Below, piece by piece: positions 44,299 through 56,605 of a stretch of 64,000 nt of DNA. The stretch is from Anagrus nilaparvatae (lineage: Eukaryota; Arthropoda; Insecta; Hymenoptera; Mymaridae), in assembly GCA_022575985.1 (NCBI GenBank), contig JAKSXM010000132.1, forward strand, positions 3,968,001 to 4,032,000, in the 5' to 3' direction. The translations under genes and the position numbers were made by a program. Each line of letters begins with the position of its first letter. Positions within the stretch are counted from its first letter, which is position 1. The notes beneath the pieces are model-generated. The model was given only the letters and a program-made list of their open reading frames with translations, made no database searches and had not been told where the DNA came from.

Positions 44299-46325
44299 AT
44301 GAAGTATTTATCAATTATTAAGTTGTCTTTTAATTTGACATTAATATATTTAGTAATTATTAATTGTGATACCATGAATAGTTCTATACTTTATAACAAT
44401 TTTTCAAATTCTAATATCGGAAATCTGAATGTTGGTATTTCATGTTTGTCTGATTTTCTGAGTTACTCTTTGACCAAGACTCAACCAATACCACTTTTTA
44501 CAAGTGTATCTCGCTTTTCCTCACCAGCAAACAATTTTATCATTCAAAGTTTAATGGAGTCTAATTTATCTTTATATTCGGTATCAGAAAATCTTAAATC
44601 GAAATCTTTATATTCTACAAGTTCATATTCGATTTTATTGATTGATAAAGCAAGTGCTTTAGAGTCTTACAAATCAACGGAATTATTATATCTTTGCTCA
44701 AGAACCTGTTTACTGTACTTTGTCATTCTTACCAAACAATATTTGAATCAAGAAAGTTTCTTGGCAGATGCCTCATATTTGACAGGTTTTATGGAAAAAA
44801 AAAATTCACAATGTTGTAATAAGTGGACTTATAATAAATAAGTTTTGGTTATCTAAATCAATCAAGTTTAGATCTAGAGAATTTTGTGCTCCTGAGGGGC
44901 CAATAATTATAGGGTCTCCTTGTATTTCACAAAATTATTATTATAATTTGAGTGAAGAAATCTTTCGTGAATTAGAATTTGAAAATTGTATTATGGAATC
45001 TGGATTTATTGATACATTTTTTTATTCGCAATTAACTGATAGTGATAAGGGCGTTAAAGGAACTTCTGTAATAATTTTGGACACCATAGCACAGCATTTC
45101 AACTTTCAAATAAAGTATAATTTAATACGCCTGCTGGATGAAAAAGATGTTATTCCAGTCGTGTCAGCAAAATTAAAAAATGATTTTCAATTTATCTTAT
45201 GTGGCTTTGATGAAGGGCCTTCAGAACACGTAGACTATCTAACACTGTATGACGTAAGTTTTAATATTTAAAAATCAATTAAATTAATTTTTTAACATTG
45301 AATTATTATTTAAGATCACTTCAATTAACTGGCTTGTATCAATAACATCTGAAGTATCATTGAAAGATTTACTAGCACCATTGAATTATGAAGTTTGGAT
45401 AATTTTAATAACTTTGTTTATTACTTCATCTTTTCTGATTGTTTTATTTAAAATTGAAGTTCAAGGAGTAATGGGATTATTTGGCTTATTGATTGGTATT
45501 GCTCTGCCTCGACAGCCAATAAAGATATCTCATCGTATATTTTTCATAACTTGGGCTTTAGTTGGTTATATTTTGAGTCAATATTACATTTCATCTTTAT
45601 TTAGTGATTTGGTAATTTCTTCATATACAAAATTTGATACTTCTGAAGAATTAAGCAAATCAGATTTAAATTTGATAGTATCCAAGTACGATGCTTACAT
45701 ATACAATTCCACTGATCCAAGTATCAAATATGATGAAATTGATTATTATTTTCGAGATAATGTTAAGTACTACGATTTTAATTTATATTTTAAAACTTTA
45801 CGTTCAATGGCTGAAGGTAACATCTCAAATATTGCAATGCTTAGGCAGCTACCGTATTCAATAATTAATTTTCATGCATACACTACGTTTTATGTTTTAC
45901 CTGAAAATGTTCATACATCCATTACATCAATAGCTGCGATACGCAATTTACCAAAAATTAAAAAAATTAATAAATTTATTACAATATTACGAGATACTGG
46001 ATTAATTAATTTTTGGATTAAAAATTTTATTGAAAATAGATTAATAAAACCTCAAGCAAATTCTAATAATATTCATTTACAGAAACTTGTGCCTGTATTT
46101 ATTGTCTTATTAATGGGTTGTTTAATTGCAACAATTATTTTTTTCATAGAAATTTATTACTTAAATTTTGTAATAAAAAAAAAATATCCATACAAATATT
46201 ACAATAGCAAAACAAGAATTATAAGAATTAATAAATCAAATAAAAACTATTATACTTATAAAAAATATAAAAAAGGAAAATCAAAAATTAATAAAACTTT
46301 AAAGCCTTTTAAATATTGTAATTGA
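44299..46325 (+). pseudogene. IR5: ionotropic-receptor-like gene with one frameshift
   Basis: Exon 1 44299-45253, intron 45254-45314 (61 bp), exon 2 45315-46325. Exon 1 is exactly two bases shorter than in the intact copies: after TCATATTTG (44781) the bases GT are missing, so the frame shifts at about residue 161 and stops at 44841. From there on the old frame is open again with all IR features (ILCGFDEGPSEHVDYL, SINWLVS, TM1-TM4, Lys-rich tail ending KPFKYCN). Only one lesion: a young pseudogene, or a sequence error. Its CAPEGPIII-type codons near 44887 are shared with IR1, not with IR2-IR4. Confidence 0.85.
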
Positions 46326-46915
46326 TTAAAATTTTAAATTTAATATTTTATGATATTCTTTTTTTTATGGATGCAGAAAAGATAATCTTTACAAACTCGA
46401 ATAGAAATCGTGTCTGCAGAAAAAATGTGGTATAATTATTTAAGAACTTTTATCGGAAGAAACTTTACTATTGGATGAAAAATTATGCTGTATGTCTCAA
46501 AATATTCTAAATTTACAATAATATTGTAAACTTATTATTTATAATTTAAGGCAATGCTGCTGATTTTTGAGGTATTTTGAATTTATTCAAAAATGATTAC
46601 AGAGCCTAATGAAATAGAAAAATTCTTTAAATTTAAGGTTTTTGGAACTAAAATTAACATTATTTTTTGTTAGGCACGAGGTATCGTTTTTGTATTATAA
46701 TCAACTACCTTAGGTTATGTTGATGTAATGTATTACGTATTGTTTTTTTGTTATAGACCATTTCCTTAAGTTATGTGGGTGTAAGGCCTTAAGTGTCGTT
46801 TTATCATCATATTCCACTTCTTTTGGTTATGTAAGACTTGTGTTTGAGAAGAATATTGTATAATATAATAAATAACAACACAACAAAACTAATATTTGAG
46901 AATAATTTAGGGTAT
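46326..46915. other. IR5 3' flank
   Basis: Similar to the flanks behind IR1 and IR2, including ggttatgttgatgtaatgtattacg (about 46714), the uninterrupted site of the 973-bp foldback. No gene. Confidence 0.6.
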
Positions 46916-46917
46916 TA

Positions 46918-47110
46918 GACTTTTACAAGAAATTTACCTCCCTCCACTCCTGATTCCTAGATAGAAATAAAGATTTTTCCCCAGATCTCCCCCTCCCCTA
47001 CTCACGATTCTGAGAAATATAGATTTTTACCAGAAACCCCCCCCCCCCTCCTCCCGCAGTTCCTAGAAATATAAAGATTTTTCTTGGGCATTCACCCCTC
47101 CTTGAAATTT
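46918..47110. repeat. C-rich tandem repeat, unit about 60 bp
   Basis: Three units built from ttcctagaaatataaagattttt followed by a C-rich run (cccccccctcctcccg type). No coding content. Confidence 0.6.
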
Positions 47111-50100
47111 TATAATATACGACTGTTTTCCGAGAATTTCTGCTTCTGTCCATGCTGAAAATAAATTAAGAGCCACTTCCCCAAAAACAACTAATCCTCC
47201 ATTTTCTTACTCAACGCCCCTAGAAGGCATCCGCTAGGTTGGGGGTCCCCCAGACGCTCTGTTTTTCTTAGATATTTATATTTAATCGCTATTTTTTATC
47301 AAGCTTTTTTTTCTCAATTACACGTGTTTCATCAATTATGTTACAAAGAGATTGAGGAATTTCAAACACTTTTACATAACTCAATTTAGTATTACGCTTT
47401 TCAACATTCCTACAGCTTTTACTAAATTACAAGTCCCAACTCAGTGACCCACAATTTTTACAACGTCTTTCCTTCTACTTGCTTTTCCCCAAAACTCTGT
47501 TTCACATATATTGAGTTTAAAATTTTTAGTCTTCCCTTTTTAGGTATAAATTTCTTCGCATAATAATTCTTTCCGTAATGATTTCTTCTCTGAGTAATTT
47601 CCTTCAGGGTAATCCTCCGCCGGAACAATTTTCAAATATTAATAGGCAACTCCCTTCTCGTTTAAAATTTTCTACTATTTTTTAAATATAAAAAACCCTA
47701 GATGTGTATAATAAAATTAAATGTTTTTGCATATAATATATAAATATAGTTTATTATCATCGTGTTAACACTATTGAAATTCTAAAGTATGCTCGAGTGT
47801 CATTAAATTTATCAAAGGCAGTGAAATAAAACTATAAAATTAACCATCAGACACTTACCTATAAATGTATTGCACTAGTATATAAAAACTTAAAATATAT
47901 GTATATTCATTATTTTTATTATGTGTTTCAATAAAAATAATTAAAAAATAATATCTAAAAAATCTTTTGATATCTTCAATTTTATTGGTTACGATTATTT
48001 ATGTTCTAGAAATGTCATTTATGTGTTAATAAAATTTGTACAATTAAATTTAAATTTATGTTTTGCAATAAAAAGTGTTAGAAACAGAAATAGATGATTC
48101 AGTGAAATTTTTATTTTTACCTATGGATATTTTTTCGTCTAAGCAAGATATTTCTTATTTTAAATACAATTATCATTTGATTAACTACTGCTGCCAGACA
48201 GGATTTAGTCTATACTGTTAACTATGCGCAAAAAATTTTCATCATCTAAATAATCAGAGATATTCTAAAAGAATAAAATCTAACTCTCAGGTCAGTCTAA
48301 TCTTAAATAAATTAAAATTGTAAATTTTCTTGAGAGTGTCCAAGACCACACGTAAATTACTGAGGTATATGGGACATTCTTTTGACGCCCATGTATAAAA
48401 TATAGTTTTTCTGAGTGACAAATAGTACAGTTATATGAAAATATGTTAAAAATCAGTGTTTTCAAAAAATTCTGGTTTTCATTATAATTTACTGTGATTA
48501 AAAATAATTGTTTTGAGAAACTGTCAATAATTATTTAAAGTTATCTTCAAGTCTAGATAGTTAAAAAATTGACTTGTTTGTTATAATGAAGTAAAATTGC
48601 TAGCAAAACAACATAATATATTTTATTATTTAAAAAATTTTCTATTGTATTACAGTTAATAAAATAAAATATTATTATATATTTCCGGTATACAATAAGA
48701 AAATAGATAATAGAAAATATATTAAAGAAATTTTTGTAATATTAAATTTATTATATAATTATTATTTTTTCTTTTTTCATTATTAATTAAAAATATTTTT
48801 AATATGTCATAATATATAATGTTGTTTGTATGTGTAATTGTTTTTTTTATTATAAATTAAATTCTTTCAGAAGTTATGATTAAATATACTGTGAGTATAA
48901 CTAATTACATTGATATATCACTGGTCAAGTCTAAGGCAATCTTGTAGGTATGTTGTACTTTTTTATGTAAAAAAAAACCTTCACTTTCAAAGACCTCGCA
49001 AGTTGTTTGTTGTTTACAATTCATTGTTTAATAAAATAATAATTAATATAAATTTTTGTTGTAATTTTAAACAATTAAGAAATTAATGATTTAAGAGAAA
49101 ATTGGACAGTTACTGTCATTTCTTTGAGAAATCATAACATATAAGAAGTCATAAAGTTGCTAGATCGAATCCTCCGATTTGGCTAAATTTTAGCATTATT
49201 ATGTATACATAATTTTTTATGTATACTTAGTAGGAACTCTTGCAAATTTTTAGCCCTCTAGTTGCAAATCTGACTAATTTAGATGCAAAATACGTTTCTT
49301 GGTAATTTTTTATCTTTTAATGAATGTTTTTAGAAATCTGTTTACAAAACCAGTTACAAGAGTATTAAAAACAGTTTCTGGACAAAGTTCATATTAAAAT
49401 TTGACATTAGTTTATCAAAATTTTGCCTCTGCATGACTATATTTCCAACTTTTGACCCTAAAATAATAATTTGACGAAAATCTAAATATCTCAAATACCG
49501 CATACCTTATAACCTCAAAGTTGGTCTAGAGGTTTGTTTTTTGATACTCCATATGTTGAATAATCTTCTGGTAGTAAAAAACGGGGATAAAAAAGTTACA
49601 CGCATTTGAATAGCTTCATAAAAAATTATTTTTTGCCCTCCACAAATCACGTGACGAAAATTTCGGATTCTTCGGAAAATTTTACACATCAAACGACTTG
49701 ATTATTACTCAATTTTTTTAATCAGAACTCCCAAAGTGAAAATTATTGTCAAAAAACTTATTCTATCAAAAAATTATAAATATAATAATTTTTTTTTTTA
49801 GGTAATACCTAATTTTTTAATAATAAACATTTAAAAAAGGTAATTATTTATCTTTACATAACAATACAGATAATTATATCTTTATTGCTAAAATCTTACA
49901 TTTTTTGAAATTACATTTTTGGATTTTAAATTTTTATAAAGAGGATAATACTTTCTAAACCTTGGCGAGTCCTTAGTATCTAAAAATTAAAGCAATATTA
50001 AAGGACGTGGATTGTCTTAAAAAAGTTCCACTCTAATTTATAATAATTATTAATAATTATACACTGATATAATTGGGTTTTTTATACTTCTTTAAATTGG

Positions 50101-50684
50101 TATATTCAGAAAATTCGAATAGTTGAAATAATTTGTCTCAAAAGATATTAAAATATTCAAAATAAAGAAAACACAAAACCATGCTTATCTCTTAAAAATT
50201 TTTGGGGTTGCTTTATAATTCAAATTGTGTAAGTGTGCTAAATGTCAGGAAATTTCAATGAGAAGTTTCGGATTTAGCAAATTGGTGGGAATATTTTTAT
50301 GTAGTGCGTTAGGCCAGATTATCCGGGGGTTACACATTCAATAAAATCAAGTAATTTTGTTTACTTTTTATTTAACAGTAGTACTTTACAATTTAAATTT
50401 ACGTACGTATAAGTTATTTAAAAAAGAATTCCTTGTCACTATAAATGATTGACGATGTAATTATAACCTCATTACTCATACGTACATATTCACATATAAC
50501 ATCTGTGATATTTCTTGATAATTTAACACCTTTATATATAAAAAATAACATCTATTTTACTGGATTCTATCTTTAATTTTTTTCTGCAGTAAAACGTCAT
50601 TTATTTATTAAGAAATATTACATTTAAAAATCAATAACTCAATACTTAAATTAAATAAGACATAAGATAAAAAACTTATGACCG
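47111..50684. other. Long AT-rich stretch without recognised features
   Basis: Scanned on both strands: only short chance frames, no conserved motif, no tRNA-like cloverleaf, no large repeat. It could be intergenic or intronic. Confidence 0.4.
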
Positions 50685-50784
50685 GTTTGTGTAACTACAC
50701 AACCAACGAGCATGGAACATGTTCACTAATAACTAACACTGATAATAAAGTATCTATTCTGTTCATAATATCAATATTTATATC

Positions 50785-52125
50785 CAAGTATTTCTGCACT
50801 AAAGTTCTTTAGAGAATTCTGCACCAATGGTCCCTAAGTACTTCTGCACCAAAGGTCTTTAGGGACTTCTGCACCATAAGTCCCTAGGTACTTCTGAACC
50901 AATGCTCCCTAGAGACTTCTGCACCCTAGGTACTTCTGCACCAAAGGTCTTTAGGGACTTCTGCACCATAGGTCCCTAGGTACTTCTACACCAATGCTTC
51001 CTAAGTACTTCTGCACCAAAGGTTTTTAGGTACTTCTGCACCAAAGGTCTTTAGGTACTTCTGCACCAAAGGTCTTTAGGTACTTCTGCACCAAAGGTCT
51101 TTAGGGACTTCTGCACCAATGCTCCCTAAGTACTTCTGCACCAAAGGTCTTTAGGGACTTCTGCACCATAGGTCCCTAGGTACTTCTACACCAATGCTTC
51201 CTAAGTACTTCTGCACCAAAGGTCTTTAGAGACTTCTGCACCCTAGGTACTTCTGCACCAAAGGTCTTTAGGGACTTCTGCACCAAAGGTCTTTAGGGAC
51301 TTCTGCACCTATGCTCCTTAAGTACTTCTGCACCAAAGGTCTTTAGGGACTTCTGCACCATAGGTCCCTAGGTACTTCTACACCAATGCTTCCTAAGTAC
51401 TTCTGCACCAAAGGTCTTTAGAGACTTCTGCACCCTAGGTACTTCTGCACCAAAGGTCTTTAGGGACTTCTGCACCATAGGTCCCTAGGTACTTCTACAC
51501 AAATGCTTCCTAAGTACTTCTGAACCAAAGGTTTTTAGGTACTTCTGCACCAAAGGTCTTTAGGTACTTCTGCACCAAAGGTCTTTAGGGACTTCTGCAC
51601 CATAGGTCCCTAGGTACTTCTACACCAATGCTTCCTAAGTACTTCTGCACCAAAGGTCTTTAGAGACTTCTGCACCCTAGGTACTTCTGCACCAAAGGTC
51701 TTTAGGGACTTCTGCACCATAGGTCCCTAGGTACTTCTACACAAATGCTTCCTAAGTACTTCTGCACCAAAGGTTTTTAGGTACTTCTGCACCAAAGGTC
51801 TTTAGGTACTTCTGCGCTAAAGGTCTTTAGGGACTTCTGCACCAATGCTCCCTAAGTACTTCTGCACCAAAGGTCTTTAGGGACTTCTGCACCATAGGTC
51901 CCTAGGTACTTCTACACCAATGCTTCCTAAGTACTTCTGCACCAAAGGTCTTTAGAGACTTCCGCACCATAGGTCCCTAGGTACTTCTGCACCAAAGGTC
52001 TTTAGGGACTCCTGCACCAATGCTCCCTAAGTACTTCTGTACCAAAGGTCTTTAGGGGCTTCTGCACCATAGGTCCCTAGGTACTTCTGCACCAATGCTC
52101 CCTAAGTACTTCTGCACCAAAGGTC
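50785..52125. repeat. Large minisatellite array, unit about 24-25 bp
   Basis: About 55 units of the type GGTCTTTAGGGACTTCTGCACCAAA. Variants (CTTTAGGG, TCCCTAGG, CTCCCTAAG, and a shortened CACCCTAGG) follow each other in a recurring order, which makes a higher-order repeat. Confidence 0.9.
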
Positions 52126-52149
52126 CCTAAATCGAAAATATTCTAAGTC

Positions 52150-52285
52150 CCATTTGACCCCCCCCCCCCTTAAAAAGGACAAATTTGACCCCCCCCCTTA
52201 AAAAGGACAAATTTGACCCCCCCCCTTAAAAAGGACATATTTGACCCCCCCCTTAAAAAGGACAAATTTGACCCCCCCCCCTTAA
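52150..52285. repeat. Poly-C satellite, unit about 28 bp
   Basis: Four to five copies of a unit consisting of a C run of 8-12 bases, CTTAAAAAGGACAAATTTGA. Copy-to-copy differences are mainly in C-run length, as expected from slippage. Confidence 0.9.
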
Positions 52286-52360
52286 TTTTCCAGTTTTGAA
52301 GTACCCCCTCCCTATAAACATGTTCCATGTTAATAATAAAGGGTATTTGATACAATAAAA

Positions 52361-54302
52361 AAAATTTTGTTTGGTCTTTGACTGTCAATTACCCCCGTGA
52401 TTTCTTTGTACGAAAAAAAAGAAATTATAGTTCATTATTAATCATTTTTCCTTAAGTTTTCAATATCTAAAAACAATTTTTTGTGAGTATTAAACAACTA
52501 GTGAATCGCTAACAGATCCAGGTAGATTTAAGTTTCATTCAGAGATTTTTTAGTTCTTGAAATTGAAACAAAGCGCATATAAATTCCAGAACAAACCTCT
52601 AAAAAGAAACCTCAGAATGACAGGTATGTGTTATAGAGAGGAAAAATTTCTCCACAACTTAGACAGTTTTTGAATTCTCCCAATTTTTGACTTGACAAAC
52701 TTATAAGATATATTATTTATTTATAAACATAGTGTGATCGTGCTGAAAAAGGTTAGTTAAGTGTTCTTCTGTTAAACTACAATTTAAATATGAAAATAAA
52801 TAAATATATCTCGAAGGATCCTTAATTAATATACTCTTTTAACACTTTCTAAAAGGTACTAAAAAAAAAAATGTTAAATAAACAAAAAATAAGGAAGTTT
52901 TTTAATACATACGTGTTTATAAACAGTTGCAACAGAGTATAACGATTAACAATCTTCTGTGAATATTTAAGTGTATAAAAAAAAGGGTAACAAATACAGC
53001 AACTTTCCTAAAAAAAAAAACACATGCGAAAGTTAATTGGGCAATCATTTGCTTCTCTTACTGTATCTTTGTTAGTCTGCATGCATGAATGTAATAAAAA
53101 ATTCGATTTTTATATCTAAAAATAAAATTAAATGTTCAAAAAAAGATAAGAAAAATTTTACTTACTTTAATTAAATTTTATTTAAGTGAAGACAGAATTA
53201 AATATGATAATAGTGGTTATCTGGTTCATAGACAAAAGAAAATTTGATCTTACTCAAATTAGACATTTTTTCGTTAAAGAAATGATCAAAGCCAGAAAAA
53301 CATTTTTTTGGTACCAAATTTGAGAATATAAAACTTTTTGGTTCTCAAATTTGAGAACATTGTGAAGCAAAAAAAAAACACCAACAGCAGACGTAAAATA
53401 CTTGATTTCTGACCACTGTATTTCGAAAAAATCCTGAACAACTATCTTACTATTTTATGTTTGCAGAATTTTTGCAAAAAAAAATCAAATTTTTTTCATA
53501 AAATATCTTACAATTTAAAATCTATTTTTACACGCTGTACTCTGTTTTTTTTGTGGTACGCTATAACATGAATTAAAAATATTTTTTTTTAGAATTAACA
53601 TGATTTGCATGATATAATTTAAATATAGCTATATAAAGCCTTAAAAAAAAAATTTTTTATTAAATCAAACGTAATCTTATTAAAATCTTGATATTTATCG
53701 ATATATAATACACACATTAATTATTCATTGAATTATCAAGATATATTAAAATAAGATTAAAAATTTTTTTTATTTTTTACTGTAATTTACGACGATTAAA
53801 TCACTCATCAAATTTATAAATTATAAAATACACCGGATTTTTTAAAAAATTAATTTCAAAAAAAAAATAAATCATAAATTTAACAGTGGTAATAAAAAAA
53901 AAGTAGATTTTTATGAATTTAATTAAATATTATTCAATAAATAAAATATGAAGTAATAAATTTATAAAATAACAAAATATTTTAATATATTTTTTTGTAA
54001 CTTTTACTTTTTTATTTTCCGGTATGCATTAATATTTCAAAAAGTCATTAATATTTCAAAAAACAATATTATCTATAGCCCATAATATATTATTTAATCT
54101 TTCATTTTCCCTTTTTTTTTATACTTTATTAACTTTTGCTTTTATTACTTACACTTTTTATTTTTTACTTATAATCTTCGTATATGGAGAAAACTAGTTT
54201 TTTTTTTCTAGTAGAAGAGAAAAGGGTTGCAAATTTTATCTTTTTAAGTCGTGTTAAAATTTATATTAATAATGCGTAAGGAAAAAGAAAATATTTTATG
54301 TA
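52361..54302. other. AT-rich stretch without recognised features
   Basis: No gene or clear element found. Many A/T homopolymers. Confidence 0.4.
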
Positions 54303-54508
54303 TAGGGGAGACTGGAGGACATTGAGTCATTTTTTTAAAAACTAAAATTATAAACTATTTTTTTTACCATTTTTTAACATTTTTCTAAAGAACAAAAATT
54401 TTGGCTGAATCAAGATTAATTAAAGAACGTTTTCAACCTGTTCAGATAAATATTTATAGCTCTGAGCATCAGTTTATTTTGTCAGCAAAATTACCTTATT
54501 CTCCCCTA
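54303..54508. mobile_element. Possible small MITE
   Basis: TAGGGGAGA at the left and TCTCCCCTA at the right make 9-bp inverted ends around 206 bp. No convincing target duplication. Confidence 0.3.
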
Positions 54509-55627
54509 CATATCCTGTCACCTTGGAATTTAATAAAAAAGAAGATTGGTCACGTATAATAACATTATACTGAGGACAGATTACATAAAAGTAAATGACC
54601 TTTTCTAGATTTCCATTATGTATATATGGGTCATTCTTAGATAATTAAACATAAAAGTATTGTTTCCATCTAAAAATAGAATAACATGTTAATTAATTTT
54701 CAAAAGAGTATACTAATAAGATTTAGAACAATTTTTCACGTAAAATATCAAGTCTCTGCTCTTTTTTACGAATTAATTAGAATTCAGTAACCATAAACTA
54801 ATATAATTAATCTCGATTGCATCTATTTAAAGACACCTACACTTCCGTATGTCTTTATTTTAAAGCTGCTAAATTTATACTTTATTTTTAGTTAAAAATA
54901 ATTGTCTTGCAAGGAGAGAGTAAGGTATATAGGTAACTGAAGAGACTGCAAATTTAAATAAAAGTTTACTCTTTTAGAACTTAAGCGAGGGATGATTGTT
55001 ACACGGAGAATCTTAATTTGTCTGAAAAGGATTTTCATAAAGGGCAAAGGCCTTAAAATAAAAATTTATATTTAATTTCAATATTTTCTTGACAAATACA
55101 AACACATAAAATTCTATCTACCAGCATTAAGCATGTTGACATTAAGACTTATATAAGAGTCACACTTAATGTTGTAGAAACTTGGTAATTTGGAACTGAT
55201 TCTATTTTCGATATTATAAATAAATTTTGAATGATAATTGCCGTCCTTTCCTTGTTATTTACATACTTATTCTTTAAATTTTCTTAAAATTATAATTTCA
55301 CTTTTGGCTTTTTAGTTAAAAGTAAAAAATAAAATACTGAAAAATAAATGAGTTTGTGGCAAATTGTCTAAACAAAAATGTCCTGAACGAAATTTCCCAG
55401 AAAAAACTCTAAAGTTAAAAAGTTCAAAAAGAATTTTTTGCCCTTCAGATATAGGCAGGCAAAAAATATCACAAGCAAAATGGACAAAAAACTGGTACAG
55501 GGACAAAAGTTTCAAAAAAAATTTTCCACTCCAATTTTCACAAAGAGTTTATTTTCCCATTACCTTTTCTTCTAATAATTCTTTTTCCCAATAAGAAATA
55601 TTCTCCAATTTTTTTTTCTCAAAATTT
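54509..55627. other. AT-rich intergenic
   Basis: Nothing identified. The short frame at 55364-55594 has no recognisable motif. Confidence 0.4.
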
Positions 55628-56345
55628 ATTTTTCTGGACAGTGGCCACGAAAGTACGATTTCCTGGCCGCTGCGTAGCCAAGAAAATTGAAATTTCTCGC
55701 CACAGCCGCAGAAAAATATTATACGGTACTTGTCCATAATTTTGTGGTGTATAGGAAGAACGATAAATGTCCTATGCTTATACATAGTACATGTACGTTA
55801 TTCATATTCGCCACAGAAAAAAAGAATGCCCAAAATCACAGTTTATCATGCAAATATACAAGCGATTTGGGCCATTTCTTATTTTTCTGGATGCGAGCCA
55901 AAAATATACTATTTCCCAATAAATTAGTTCAGTTGAAGAAGAGCAGTGCATCTCCGATATCCACCTCAAATATGGAACGTTTATGATTCCATAAGGCAAA
56001 AAAGGTTAAGAACTAACAATCTTTCCAAGGATTGGCCCAACCATTTGCTTTTTAAGTCGTAATCATTTCTTGATAAATGATTTCTTATCAGCGGAAAGTT
56101 CTTTTAAAATTTTTTTCTGATTAGCGGAATAGTATATTACGAGCCCGTGTCCAGAATAGTAAAGAATGGCTCTAATCGCACGTAAATTACCTTCCGAGGC
56201 GAAGCCGAGGTTGGTAAACTCCGATTTGGGCCATTCTTTATTTATGGACAGGGTCGTATACGATTTTTCTTCGTCAGTGGCGAGAAAACGCGTCTTTTCC
56301 GGTCGCGCAGCGGCCGGGAAATACGTGCTTTCTGGCCGCTGATAA
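55628..56345. mobile_element. Foldback element, about 0.7 kb, GC-richer arms
   Basis: cagtggccacgaaagtacg and tttcctggccgctgcgtagcc (55639-55680) are inverted near 56270-56345 (ggccgggaaatacgtgctttctggccgctg), and the arms continue over ctcgccac and ggtacttgtccata against atggacagggtcgtatac. The arms are about 115 bp, with a second, weaker inverted pair inside (gatttgggccatttctt and agaatggctctaatcgc). Confidence 0.6.
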
Positions 56346-56605
56346 GAAAAATTCTTTATAAAAGGTTTTTGATTAGCGGAAAATTCTTTTAAAAAGGTCT
56401 CTGGTCGGCAGAAAATTCTTTATGAAAGGTTTCTGATCAGCGGAAAATTTTTAATGAAAGGTTTGTGATTAGCGGAAAATTCTTTATGAAAGGTTTCTGG
56501 TGCTCGGAAAATTTTTAATGAAAGGTTTCTGATTAGCGGAAAATTCTTTATTAAAACTTTCTGATCAACGGAAAAATCTTTATACTAGGTTTCTACTAGT
56601 GAGCA
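56345..56605. repeat. Minisatellite, unit about 32 bp
   Basis: Seven to eight imperfect copies of GGTTTCTGATTAGCGGAAAA followed by TTCTTTATGAAA, directly beside the foldback whose end carries similar text (gataagaaaaattctt). Confidence 0.8.

Larger units (their letters stand above)
50685..52360. repeat. Repeat unit related to the foldback arms, containing a minisatellite
   Basis: Begins with aacttatgaccggtttgtgtaac...gagcatggaacatgttc (50684-50732) and ends with ccccctccctataaacatgttccatgttaat (52304-52335). The same end phrases frame the region 22686-23110 and, inverted, the foldback arms at 21.9 and 24.9 kb. The two arrays below lie between. Confidence 0.6.

Noticed and set aside
21640..51000. 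CRISPR array suspected from regular short repeats (21.6 kb and 50.8 kb)
   Set aside because: Repeats are contiguous without unique spacers and the DNA is eukaryotic; these are minisatellites.
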